Part shown: positions 32,338-39,609 of the stretch, piece after piece
Numbering within the stretch: position 1 is the first letter of the stretch
Layout: each line of letters opens with the position of its first letter
Assembly (NCBI RefSeq): GCF_009823805.1
Contig: NZ_WUEK01000008.1
Span: 62,001-126,000 of the forward strand
Origin: Nocardioides flavescens
GTDB taxonomy: Bacteria; Actinomycetota; Actinomycetes; Propionibacteriales; Nocardioidaceae
Length of the DNA: 64,000 nt
Direction of reading: 5' to 3'
The notes under the pieces: model-generated
Told to the model about the DNA's origin: nothing
The model's input: only the letters and a program-made list of their open reading frames with translations
Databases searched by the model: none
Position numbers and translations under genes: made by a program

Positions 32338-33131
32338 ACGGGCCGCTGCCCACCGTCGCCGTCACCCGCTACGTCACCCCGCTGCGCGAGGGGGGCAGCC
32401 TGCCGGGGATCGTCGAGGCTGACGATCTCGGCACCTACGTCTGCAAGTTCCGCGGAGCGGGCCAGGGCGTGCGGGTGCTCGTCGCGGAGGTCGTCGTCGC
32501 CGGCCTCGCCGAGCGACTGGGGTTGCGGACCCCGCGCCTCGTCGCCCTCGAGCTCGACCCGGAGATCGCGCGCTACGAGGCCGACGAGGAGGTCCAGGAC
32601 CTGCTCAACGCCAGCGCCGGACTCAACCTGGGGGCCGACTTCCTGCCCGGCTCGTTCGGCTTCGACGGCCACGTGCCCGCCGACGACGAGCCGGCGGGTG
32701 ACCCGGTTCGGGTGCTGTGGCTCGACGCCTTCGTGGCCAACGTCGACCGCAGCTGGCGCAACCCCAACCTGCTCGTGTGGCACGGGCGGCTGTGGGTCAT
32801 CGACCACGGGGCCTCGCTCTACTTCCACCACGGGTGGGCCGGCGGCTCGCTCGAGAAGGACGGCGCGGCCGAGCGGTTCGCCGCCCAGCCGTGGAACGTC
32901 GACGACCATGTCTTCCGCGACCACGTCGCGGACCTGGCCGCGCTCGACCCGCAGCTGAGGGCGCTGCTCGGCCCCGAGGTGTTCGCAGACGTCCTCTCCG
33001 CGGTGCCCGACGCCTGGCTGGAGCCGGTCCCGGGCGCGGAGACGCCCGACGCCGTGCGCGCGGCGTACGTCGCGTTCCTCGACGCCCGGCTCGGGAGCGA
33101 CGCCTGGCTGCCGCGGGCGGGCGAGGCGTGA
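32334..33131 (+). CDS. HipA-like kinase-fold protein
   Basis: A 265-residue protein resembling the catalytic half of HipA serine/threonine kinases. YVCKFRGAGQGVRVLVAEVV carries a nucleotide-binding lysine. VLWLDAFVANVDRSWRNPNL supplies the catalytic-loop Asp and Asn, and LWVIDHGASLYFHH the metal-binding DHG-like motif. The HipA N-terminal subdomain and a HipB antitoxin are absent. A DUF3037 gene overlaps the end by 4 nt, a pairing seen in other actinobacteria. Whether it is a toxin, a protein kinase or a small-molecule kinase is not known. It is also coupled to PPK2 upstream by a 4-nt overlap. Confidence 0.75.
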   Translation: MNGPLPTVAVTRYVTPLREGGSLPGIVEADDLGTYVCKFRGAGQGVRVLVAEVVVAGLAERLGLRTPRLVALELDPEIARYEADEEVQDLLNASAGLNLGADFLPGSFGFDGHVPADDEPAGDPVRVLWLDAFVANVDRSWRNPNLLVWHGRLWVIDHGASLYFHHGWAGGSLEKDGAAERFAAQPWNVDDHVFRDHVADLAALDPQLRALLGPEVFADVLSAVPDAWLEPVPGAETPDAVRAAYVAFLDARLGSDAWLPRAGEA

Positions 33132-33526
33132 GCGGGGGAGAGGCCCCGCGCCGCCTCGCCTACGAGTACGTCGTGCTGCGGTGCGTGCCGCGCGTGGACC
33201 GCGAGGAGTTCCTCAACGTCGGGGTGGTGCTGCACTGCCGGATGGCCGACTTCCTGGCGGCGCAGTGCCACGTCGACGCGGCCCGCCTGCACGCCCTCGA
33301 CGCCTCGCTCGACGTCGAGCGTGTGCGTGAGTCCCTGGCGTTCGTCGAGGCGGTCTGCGCCGGCCACCCGAGTGCGGGCGCGCCCGGGGCCGAGCGCCTG
33401 ACCCAGCGGTTCGGGTTCCTGCGCGCCCCTCGCTCCACGGTGATCCAGCCCGGACCCGTGCACGGCGGCGTCACGTCCGATCCCGGAGGCGAGCTCGCAC
33501 GTCTCCTGGGCCGGCTCGTCGGCTGA
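33128..33526 (+). CDS. DUF3037 protein
   Basis: A 132-residue protein with YEYVVLRCVPRVDREEFLNV followed by GVVLHC, the hallmark of DUF3037. FLAAQCHVDAARLHALD and RFGFLRAPRSTVIQPGPVHG follow. It has no membrane segment and no known catalytic motif. GTG 33128 overlaps the stop of the HipA-like gene by 4 nt, so the two proteins are probably made in equal amounts and may interact. Function is unknown. Confidence 0.82.
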   Translation: MSGGEAPRRLAYEYVVLRCVPRVDREEFLNVGVVLHCRMADFLAAQCHVDAARLHALDASLDVERVRESLAFVEAVCAGHPSAGAPGAERLTQRFGFLRAPRSTVIQPGPVHGGVTSDPGGELARLLGRLVG

Positions 33527-33554
33527 CCCGGGGCTGAACCGAGGGACAGCGGTC

Positions 33555-34298
33555 TCAGACCGGGACCAGCTCCACCGCGCCGACGGCGTACCGCGCGAGC
33601 ACTGTGCGGGCGAGGTTGGGGTGCGCGCCGAGCGGCTCGGACACCGCGACGGCACCGGCCTCGAGCGCCAGCTCGGCTGCCCGGTCGGGCAGCAGCCCGG
33701 GGGCGAGGAAGAGCGAGGCGACGGCGATGTGGCGACGCCCCTGGGCGCGGAAGGCCCGCACGGCCTCACCCGTGGCCGGCGGCACGCTCGAGGCGTACGC
33801 CGCGGTCACGGGCAGGCGGTGGTGCGTGCCCCAGAGCCGGGCGAGACGGGCCACGGCCTGGTTGGCGAGGGGGTCGCTCGAGCCCGCGGCCGCGAGCACC
33901 AGGGCGTCGAGCTCGCGCACCCGCGCCGAGCTCAGGGCCTCGCGCAGGCGCAGGTCGAGCACCTCGAGGAAGGACGCCTCGAGACCGAGGATCGAGGTCG
34001 CCTCGATCCGCAGCCCGGGGTGACGCTCGGCGGCCTCGGCGATGCCGGCCGGCACGTCGACGCGGGCGTGGTAGGCGTGGGTGAGCAGCAGCGGCACGAC
34101 GACGATCTCGTCGTGACCGGCCTTGACGAGGCGGTCCACGACGGAGTGGAAGTCGGGCTTGGAGAGCTCGAGGAACGCTGCCTCGACCCGCAGGTCGGGG
34201 CGCATCGAGCGGACCTCGTCGACGAGGGCCTTGATCGTCGCGGCGCTGCGACGGTCACGGCTCCCGTGGGCCAGGGCGATCAGGGCAGGAGCGGCCAC
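33555..34298 (-). CDS. Sirohydrochlorin chelatase-family protein (CbiX/SirB type)
   Basis: A 247-residue two-repeat chelatase. It begins APALIALAHGSRDRRSAAT; the AHGSR histidine is catalytic, and EIVVVPLLLTHAYHARVDVP has a second histidine pair. The second half repeats the fold with HIAVASLFLAPGLLPDRAAE but has lost its histidines. The location at the end of the sulfite reductase operon suggests insertion of iron into sirohydrochlorin to make sirohaem for the reductase. GTG 34298 has GGGAGG 5 nt upstream. It follows the cysH-like gene by 64 nt on the same strand. Confidence 0.87.
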   Translation of the reverse strand: MAAPALIALAHGSRDRRSAATIKALVDEVRSMRPDLRVEAAFLELSKPDFHSVVDRLVKAGHDEIVVVPLLLTHAYHARVDVPAGIAEAAERHPGLRIEATSILGLEASFLEVLDLRLREALSSARVRELDALVLAAAGSSDPLANQAVARLARLWGTHHRLPVTAAYASSVPPATGEAVRAFRAQGRRHIAVASLFLAPGLLPDRAAELALEAGAVAVSEPLGAHPNLARTVLARYAVGAVELVPV

Positions 34299-34362
34299 GA
34301 CGGCCTCCCTTCGGGTGTGTCCAGCCGGGCGGGCGTCGCCGTGAGCACGTTCAGGCGCTCAC

Positions 34363-35112
34363 TCACGAGTGGATGCCGCACTCGGTCTTGTTGGTGCCGG
34401 CCCAACGGCCGCTGCGGGCGTCCTCGCCCGGAGCGACGCGCCGCGTGCACGGGGCGCAGCCGATCGACGGGTAGCCGTCGTAGACCAGGGGGTTGACCAG
34501 CACGCCGTTCTCGACGATGTAGGCCTCGACCTGCTCGTCGCTCCACCGCGCCAGCGGGGAGACCTTGACCTTGCCCTTCTTGGCGTCCCAGCCGATGACC
34601 GGCGCGATGACCCGGTTGTGGGTCTCGGCGCGGCGCAGCCCGGTCGCCCAGGCGTCGTAGCCGGCGAGGGAGTCGGCCAGCGGCTGCACCTTGCGGAGCT
34701 TGCAGCACAGGTCGGGGTCGGTCTTGTAGAGGTCCTTGCCGTACGCCGCGTCCTGCTCCGCCACGCTCTGCACGGGCGTGATGGTCAGCAGGTTGACGTC
34801 GAGCGTCGCGGCCACGGCGTCGCGGGTGCCGATCGTCTCGACGAAGTGGTAGCCGGTGTCGAGGAAGACGACGTCGATGCCGGGGACGACCTTGGAGGCC
34901 ACGTCGGCGAGCACGGCGTCACCCATCGAGGAGGTCACGCAGAAGCGCTCGCCGAAGGTCGCGGCGGCCCACTCGATGATCGTCTCGGCCGGGGCGAGCT
35001 CGAGCTCGGCACCCCAGTGGGAGACGAGCTCGCGCAGCTCCTCCGGCGATCGGCCGGCGGTCTCGATGGCGCGGTTGTCTCGGGCGAGCTGGGTGGTGGC
35101 GGCTCCGGTCAT
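34363..35112 (-). CDS. cysH: Phosphoadenylyl/adenylyl-sulfate reductase (CysH), iron-sulfur type
   Basis: A 249-residue thioredoxin-dependent reductase that makes sulfite from activated sulfate. The PP-loop is in FGERFCVTSSMGDAVL, with the substrate-binding TGYHFVET. Cysteine pairs CC in DLCCKLRKVQPL and GCAPCTRR indicate a 4Fe-4S cluster, the mark of the APS-using group. The final ECGIHS holds the catalytic cysteine. It is therefore probably an APS reductase even if named CysH. ATG 35112 overlaps the stop of the zinc-ribbon gene by 4 nt. Confidence 0.93.
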   Translation of the reverse strand: MTGAATTQLARDNRAIETAGRSPEELRELVSHWGAELELAPAETIIEWAAATFGERFCVTSSMGDAVLADVASKVVPGIDVVFLDTGYHFVETIGTRDAVAATLDVNLLTITPVQSVAEQDAAYGKDLYKTDPDLCCKLRKVQPLADSLAGYDAWATGLRRAETHNRVIAPVIGWDAKKGKVKVSPLARWSDEQVEAYIVENGVLVNPLVYDGYPSIGCAPCTRRVAPGEDARSGRWAGTNKTECGIHS

Positions 35113-35306
35113 GACTGCGCTCCCTGCGTCGATGAGCCCGGCCGGACGAGGCCGAGCATCTTCAGGGAGAAGGCGCGCAGGCACCCACGGCATTCCCAGG
35201 CCCCGTGCGGTGAGGTCACCTCACCCGCGTCCGAGGTCACCTCGTGCGGCCACAGGTCGCTCTCGCCGCAGTAGGGGCAGTGCAGCGGGAAACCGCGCTC
35301 GCTCAC
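35109..35306 (-). CDS. Small zinc-ribbon-like protein in the sulfate reduction operon
   Basis: A 65-residue protein with two cysteine pairs, HCPYCGESDLWPH and WECRGCLRAFSLK, spaced as in a zinc ribbon or small Fe-S protein. GTG 35306 overlaps the sulfite reductase stop by 4 nt and its own stop overlaps the cysH start by 4 nt, so it is translated as part of the operon. Small cysteine-rich proteins occur at this place in other actinobacterial sulfate reduction operons. Its role (cluster delivery, electron transfer or structural) is not established. Confidence 0.8.
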   Translation of the reverse strand: MSERGFPLHCPYCGESDLWPHEVTSDAGEVTSPHGAWECRGCLRAFSLKMLGLVRPGSSTQGAQS

Positions 35307-37033
35307 GGCGCGGGCTCCGACGTCGGCTCCAGCGTCTTGTCGCCGCGGAGCAGCGCCTCGTCGGCGCGGGCGACCCAGCCGGCGAAGCTCTCGTCGTCGG
35401 CGCGGTCGGCCAGGAAGTTGGTGACGACGACGGTGACGTAGTCGTCGAGCCCGGCGCTGGTCACCTTGTGCGCGCGCAGCTTGCGGCCGAAGTTGGCCTG
35501 CAGCCCGGTCGCACCGCCGAGGTGGACCTGGAACCCGTCGACCTGCTGGCCCTCGTGCATGACGAGCTGGCCCTTGAGGCCGATGTCGGCGACCTGGGTG
35601 CGCGCGCAGGCGTTGGGGCAGCCGTTGACGTTGACCGTGATCGGCACGTCGAGGCCGGGGAAGCGCTTCTCGAGCTCGGTGACGAGGTCGCGGGCGCGGG
35701 CCTTGGTCTCGACGATGGCCAGCTTGCAGAACTCGATGCCGGTGCAGGCCATCGTGTTCTGGCGCCAGCCGGACGGCCGCGCCGGCAGACCGATGCCGTC
35801 GAGGGCCTCGACCAGCGGCTCGACCTGGTCGGGAGCGACGCCGATCAGGACGATCTTCTGGTACGGCGTCAGGCGGGCACCGGCGACGCCGTGGCGCTCC
35901 ATGAGGTCGGCGAGGGCCACCAGGGTGGTGCCGCTGACGCGGCCGGCCGACGGCGCGAGGCCGACGTAGAAGTTGCCGTCCTTCTGCTCGTGCACGCCGA
36001 CGTGGTCGCGGTGGCCGGTGGGGGAGGCGGGCGACTCGCAGGACACGAGCTCGCGGCCGAGGTACTCCTTCTCGAGCACCTCGCGGAACTTCTCCACGCC
36101 CCAGTCGGCGACGAGGAACTTCAGACGGGCGCGTGAGCGCAGCCGGCGGTAGCCGTAGTCGCGGAAGATCGAGGCCACGCCCTCCCAGACGTCGGGCACC
36201 TGGTCGAGCGGGATCCAGACGCCGAGCTTCTGGGCCAGCATCGGGTTGGTCGAGAGGCCGCCGCCCACCCAGACGTCGAAGCCCGGTCCGTGCTCGGGGT
36301 GGACCGTGCCGACGAAGGCGACGTCGTTGACCTCGGGGGCCACATCGTGGCTCGGGTGGCCGGTGAGCGCGGTCTTGAACTTGCGGGGGAAGTTCGAGAA
36401 CGCCGGGTCGCCGATGTAGCGCCGCTTGATCTCGGCGAGCGCGCTGGAGCCGTCGATGATCTCGTCCTTGGCGACGCCGGCGACCGGCGAGCCGAGGAAC
36501 GGTCGCGGCGAGTCGCCGCACGCCTCGGTGGTGTCGAGGCCGGCGGCCTCGAGCCGTTCCCAGATCGCGGGGACGTCCTCCACGCGGATCCAGTGGTACT
36601 GGATGTTCTCGCGGTCGGTGACGTCGGCGGTGTCGCGGGCGTACTCCACGCCGACCTCGCCCAGCGCGCGGACGGTGCCCGCGTCGAGCAGGCGCCCGTC
36701 GGAGCGCACGCGCATCATGAAGTAGGAGTCGTCGAGCTCCTCCTCGGCCACGGTGGCGGTCTTGCCGCCGTCGAAGCCCGGGGCGCGCTGGGTGTAGAGC
36801 CCCATCCAGCGGAACCGGCCGCGCAGGTCGGCCGGGTCGATGGAGGCGAAGCCGCGCTTGGAGTAGACGTGGAGGATCCGGTCGCGCACGTTGAGCGGGT
36901 CGTCGTCCTTCTTCGACTGCTCGTTCTTGTTCAGCGGCTCGGTGTAGCCCAGCGCCCACTGACCCTCACCGCGCTTGGGGCGGGGGATCTCGGTGTGCTG
37001 GGCCTTGGTGGCGCTGAAGCGCGGGTCGGACAT
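35303..37033 (-). CDS. Ferredoxin-dependent sulfite (nitrite/sulfite) reductase
   Basis: A 576-residue sirohaem and 4Fe-4S enzyme that reduces sulfite to sulfide with six electrons. Cluster-binding cysteines are in TMACTGIEFCKLA and NVNGCPNACAR, the C-x5-C and C-x3-C pattern. The two halves each contain ferritin-like and sirohaem-binding repeats; GKTATVAEEELDDSYFMMR and DLRGRFRWMGLYTQR are typical of the actinobacterial SirA group. Gene context (cysH, CbiX) decides for sulfite over nitrite. ATG 37033 has GAAGGA about 6 nt upstream. A leader peptide gene ends 91 nt upstream. Confidence 0.92.
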   Translation of the reverse strand: MSDPRFSATKAQHTEIPRPKRGEGQWALGYTEPLNKNEQSKKDDDPLNVRDRILHVYSKRGFASIDPADLRGRFRWMGLYTQRAPGFDGGKTATVAEEELDDSYFMMRVRSDGRLLDAGTVRALGEVGVEYARDTADVTDRENIQYHWIRVEDVPAIWERLEAAGLDTTEACGDSPRPFLGSPVAGVAKDEIIDGSSALAEIKRRYIGDPAFSNFPRKFKTALTGHPSHDVAPEVNDVAFVGTVHPEHGPGFDVWVGGGLSTNPMLAQKLGVWIPLDQVPDVWEGVASIFRDYGYRRLRSRARLKFLVADWGVEKFREVLEKEYLGRELVSCESPASPTGHRDHVGVHEQKDGNFYVGLAPSAGRVSGTTLVALADLMERHGVAGARLTPYQKIVLIGVAPDQVEPLVEALDGIGLPARPSGWRQNTMACTGIEFCKLAIVETKARARDLVTELEKRFPGLDVPITVNVNGCPNACARTQVADIGLKGQLVMHEGQQVDGFQVHLGGATGLQANFGRKLRAHKVTSAGLDDYVTVVVTNFLADRADDESFAGWVARADEALLRGDKTLEPTSEPAP

Positions 37034-37124
37034 GCGGGTCCTTCGCTGGAGTGCCGCGCTCGGCTCGAGCGGCGCGGGCTGGCGGTCGGCTGGACGGTCG
37101 TGAGGTGCAGCGGGTGCGAGGCGC

Positions 37125-37214
37125 TCAGCGGGACCGACAGATCATGCTGCGGGTGCGCATCAGGTCCACGTGGCGTCGGACCACGAGGTGCGCGGAGGTG
37201 GCAGCGGTGACCAT
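37125..37214 (-). CDS. Cysteine-containing leader peptide of the sulfite reductase operon
   Basis: A 29-codon frame from ATG at 37214. It encodes a peptide with RRHVDLMRTRS followed by MICRSR and stop. This RRHVDL...S..CR pattern is typical of a class of putative leader peptides found before sulfur and cysteine genes in Streptomyces and other actinobacteria. The single cysteine codon near the end suggests that ribosome stalling at low cysteine could control the downstream sulfite reductase gene, 91 nt away. The mechanism is inferred. Confidence 0.7.
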   Translation of the reverse strand: MVTAATSAHLVVRRHVDLMRTRSMICRSR

Positions 37215-37373
37215 GTCAACCAGTCTCAGCCCGTGGACCACCCGTCCACAAACCGACATCTCGTGATGTGAGACAGACGTCTCGCTATGTGGACCGTTTG
37301 AGTTCCAAGGGGGCCGTAGGACCGCCGGGGCGGGCCACGCGCCTGTGCGTGACCCGGCCAACAGCCCTAGTCT
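37215..37373. promoter_or_regulatory. Divergent control region between the sulfate reduction operon and glyA
   Basis: For glyA, TAGTCT (37368-37373) lies 6 nt before the ATG at 37380, a leaderless arrangement. Towards the sulfur operon there is a palindrome GAGACAGACGTCTC (about 37269-37282), flanked by TCTCGTGATGTG and TCTCGCTATGTGG, which look like half-site repeats for a regulator. Which protein binds is not known. No further gene is seen. Confidence 0.45.
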
Positions 37374-37379
37374 GGCGGC

Positions 37380-38825
37380 ATGGCCCAGGACCTCGCCGCC
37401 CTCACCAGCTCCGCCTACGCCCAGGCTCTCGAGGTGATCGCCTCGGTCGAGCCCCGCATCGCGGAGGCCACGCGCCAGGAGCTCGCCGACCAGCGCGGCT
37501 CGCTCAAGCTCATCGCCAGCGAGAACTACGCCTCGCCCGCCGTTCTCCTCACCCAGGGCACGTGGTTCAGCGACAAGTACGCCGAGGGCACGGTCGGCCA
37601 CCGCTTCTACGCCGGCTGCCAGAACGTCGACACCGTCGAGGCGCTCGCCGCCGAGCACGCCCGCGAGCTCTTCGGCGCGGAGTACGCCTACGTCCAGCCG
37701 CACTCGGGCATCGACGCCAACCTGGTGGCGTTCTGGTCGATCCTCGCCCACCGCGTCGAGGGCCCCTGGCTCGAGAAGGCGCAGGCGAAGAACGTCAACG
37801 ACCTCACCGAGGAGGACTGGGAGTCGCTGCGCCGCGAGCTCGGCAACCAGCGACTGCTGGGCATGAGCCTCGACGCCGGCGGCCACCTCACCCACGGCTT
37901 CCGCCCCAACATCAGCGGCAAGATGTTCCACCAGCAGCAGTACGGCACCGACCCGACCACGGGCCTGCTCGACTACGACGCCCTGGCCGCCAAGGCCCGC
38001 GAGTTCAAGCCGCTGATCCTCGTGGCCGGTTACTCGGCGTACCCCCGCCGGGTGGACTTCGCCAAGGTGCGCGAGATCGCCGACGAGGTCGGCGCCACCC
38101 TCATGGTCGACATGGCCCACTTCGCGGGCCTGGTGGCCGGCAAGGTCTTCACCGGCGACGAGGACCCGGTGCCGCACGCCCACGTCGTCACGACGACCAC
38201 GCACAAGAGCCTGCGCGGCCCCCGCGGCGGCATGGTGCTGGCCACCGAGGAGTTCGCGCCGTCGGTCGACCGCGGTTGCCCGATGGTGCTCGGCGGTCCG
38301 CTCTCGCACGCGATGGCCGCCAAGGCGGTCGCGCTGGCCGAGGCGCGCCAGGAGTCGTTCCGCAGCTACGCCCACGACGTCGCCGACAACGCCCAGACGC
38401 TCGCCGAGGGGTTCCTGCAGCGCGGGGCGACCCTCGTGACCGGCGGCACCGACAACCACCTCGTGCTGCTCGACGTGTCGTCGTTCGGTCTCACCGGCCG
38501 CCAGGCCGAGTCGGCCCTGCTCGACGCCGGCGTGGTCACCAACCGCAACTCCGTCCCGGCCGACCCCAACGGCGCGTGGTACACCTCTGGCATCCGCCTC
38601 GGCACCCCCGCGCTGACGACCCGCGGCTTCGGCAAGGACGAGTTCGACACCGTCGCCGAGCTGATCGTGACCGTCCTGCAGAACACCCAGCCGGGCACGA
38701 CCAGGGCCGGCACCCCGTCCAAGGCGAGCTACACCCTCGCCGAGGGCGTGGCCGACAAGGTCCGCGACGCCTCCGCCGAGCTCCTCGACAAGCACCCGCT
38801 CTACCCGGGCCTCACCCTGGCCTGA
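37380..38825 (+). CDS. glyA: Serine hydroxymethyltransferase, long form
   Basis: A 481-residue PLP enzyme that interconverts serine and glycine with transfer of a one-carbon unit to tetrahydrofolate. Motifs are [21 protein letters not shown], the substrate-binding [20 protein letters not shown], and the PLP lysine in [17 protein letters not shown] (about residue 275). It is longer than the usual 420-430 residues. An insertion of about 50 residues (around 120-175, with [18 protein letters not shown]) separates it from housekeeping GlyA, so it may be a second paralogue with specialised use. No glycine riboswitch fits, because the -10 box leaves no leader. Confidence 0.9.
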   Translation: MAQDLAALTSSAYAQALEVIASVEPRIAEATRQELADQRGSLKLIASENYASPAVLLTQGTWFSDKYAEGTVGHRFYAGCQNVDTVEALAAEHARELFGAEYAYVQPHSGIDANLVAFWSILAHRVEGPWLEKAQAKNVNDLTEEDWESLRRELGNQRLLGMSLDAGGHLTHGFRPNISGKMFHQQQYGTDPTTGLLDYDALAAKAREFKPLILVAGYSAYPRRVDFAKVREIADEVGATLMVDMAHFAGLVAGKVFTGDEDPVPHAHVVTTTTHKSLRGPRGGMVLATEEFAPSVDRGCPMVLGGPLSHAMAAKAVALAEARQESFRSYAHDVADNAQTLAEGFLQRGATLVTGGTDNHLVLLDVSSFGLTGRQAESALLDAGVVTNRNSVPADPNGAWYTSGIRLGTPALTTRGFGKDEFDTVAELIVTVLQNTQPGTTRAGTPSKASYTLAEGVADKVRDASAELLDKHPLYPGLTLA

Positions 38826-38851
38826 CGGCCTCTCCGGCCGCGCCCCGCCAG

Positions 38852-38923
38852 CTGCAACGCGGAGTTGGTGGCCCTCCCGACCCGTTGCAACGGGTCGGGA
38901 CCACCACCAACTCCGCGTTACAG
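38852..38923. terminator. Nested palindromes between converging glyA and response regulator genes
   Basis: Outer arms of 20 bp (38852-38871 and 38904-38923) pair at 19 positions. Between them is a perfect 24-bp palindrome, CCCGACCCGTTG and its complement (38876-38899). The stop codons of glyA and of the response regulator gene lie on either side, so a bidirectional terminator is the simplest reading. There is no T-run. Confidence 0.6.
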
Positions 38924-38937
38924 CGATGCGGCGCGGG

Positions 38938-39609
38938 TCAGGCCCGGCGGTACTCCACCTCGGGCCGGCCGCTGCCGCCGTAGCGGGGGTGGCGCTCGGC
39001 GCGCCCGGTGTCGGCGAGGTGCTCGAGGTAGCGCCGGACGGTGACCCGCGAGGCACCCACGGCCGCTGCCGCCTCGGTCGCCGACAGCCCGCCGTCTGCG
39101 TCGCGCAGGGCGGCGCTGACCGCGCGCAGCGTCTCGGGACTCATCCCCTTGGGCAGGGCGCTGGCGGTAGGTCGCAGCGAGCCGAGCAGGGCGTCGACGC
39201 CGTCCTGGTCGAGGTCGCTGTCGGCGGCCACCGAGGCGCGGTAGGCGGCGTACTGCTCGAGCTTGGCGCGGAACGTCGGGTAGGTGAACGGCTTGAGCAG
39301 GTAGTGCGCGACGCCGTGGGTCACCGCGGCGCGCACCACGTCCGCGTCGCGCGCGGAGGTCACGGCGATGACGTCGCAGCGGTGGCCCGCGGCGCGCAGC
39401 CGCTGCAGGAGCCCCAGACCGTGCCCGTCGGGCAGGTGCATGTCGAGCAGCACCAGGTCGACCTCGCGGTCGGCGTCGAGCAGCCGCGCCGCGTCGCCGG
39501 CGGAGCGGGCGACGCCGGCCAGCTCGAAGCCCGGCACGCGCTCGACGTACGCCGCATGCGCCTCGGCCGCCGTCTGCTCGTCCTCCACCACGAGCACTCG
39601 CACGCTCAC
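38938..39609 (-). CDS. Response regulator, CitB/DctR type
   Basis: A 223-residue regulator. The receiver domain has VRVLVVEDEQTAAEAHAAYV, the phospho-acceptor Asp in LVLLDMHLPDGHG, and the conserved Lys in HYLLKPFTYP. The output is a C-terminal helix-turn-helix (GGLSATEAAAAVGASRVTVR followed by RYLEHL) of the CitB kind. GTG 39609 overlaps the sensor kinase stop by 4 nt, so kinase and regulator are cotranslated. The adjacent dicarboxylate symporter, divergent from the kinase, is the probable target. Confidence 0.9.
   Translation of the reverse strand: MSVRVLVVEDEQTAAEAHAAYVERVPGFELAGVARSAGDAARLLDADREVDLVLLDMHLPDGHGLGLLQRLRAAGHRCDVIAVTSARDADVVRAAVTHGVAHYLLKPFTYPTFRAKLEQYAAYRASVAADSDLDQDGVDALLGSLRPTASALPKGMSPETLRAVSAALRDADGGLSATEAAAAVGASRVTVRRYLEHLADTGRAERHPRYGGSGRPEVEYRRA

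Noticed and set aside
37215..37379. Glycine or SAM riboswitch before glyA or the sulfur operon
   Set aside because: The -10 box lies 6 nt before the glyA ATG, leaving no room for a riboswitch. No conserved riboswitch core was seen on the sulfur side, where a leader peptide explains regulation better.
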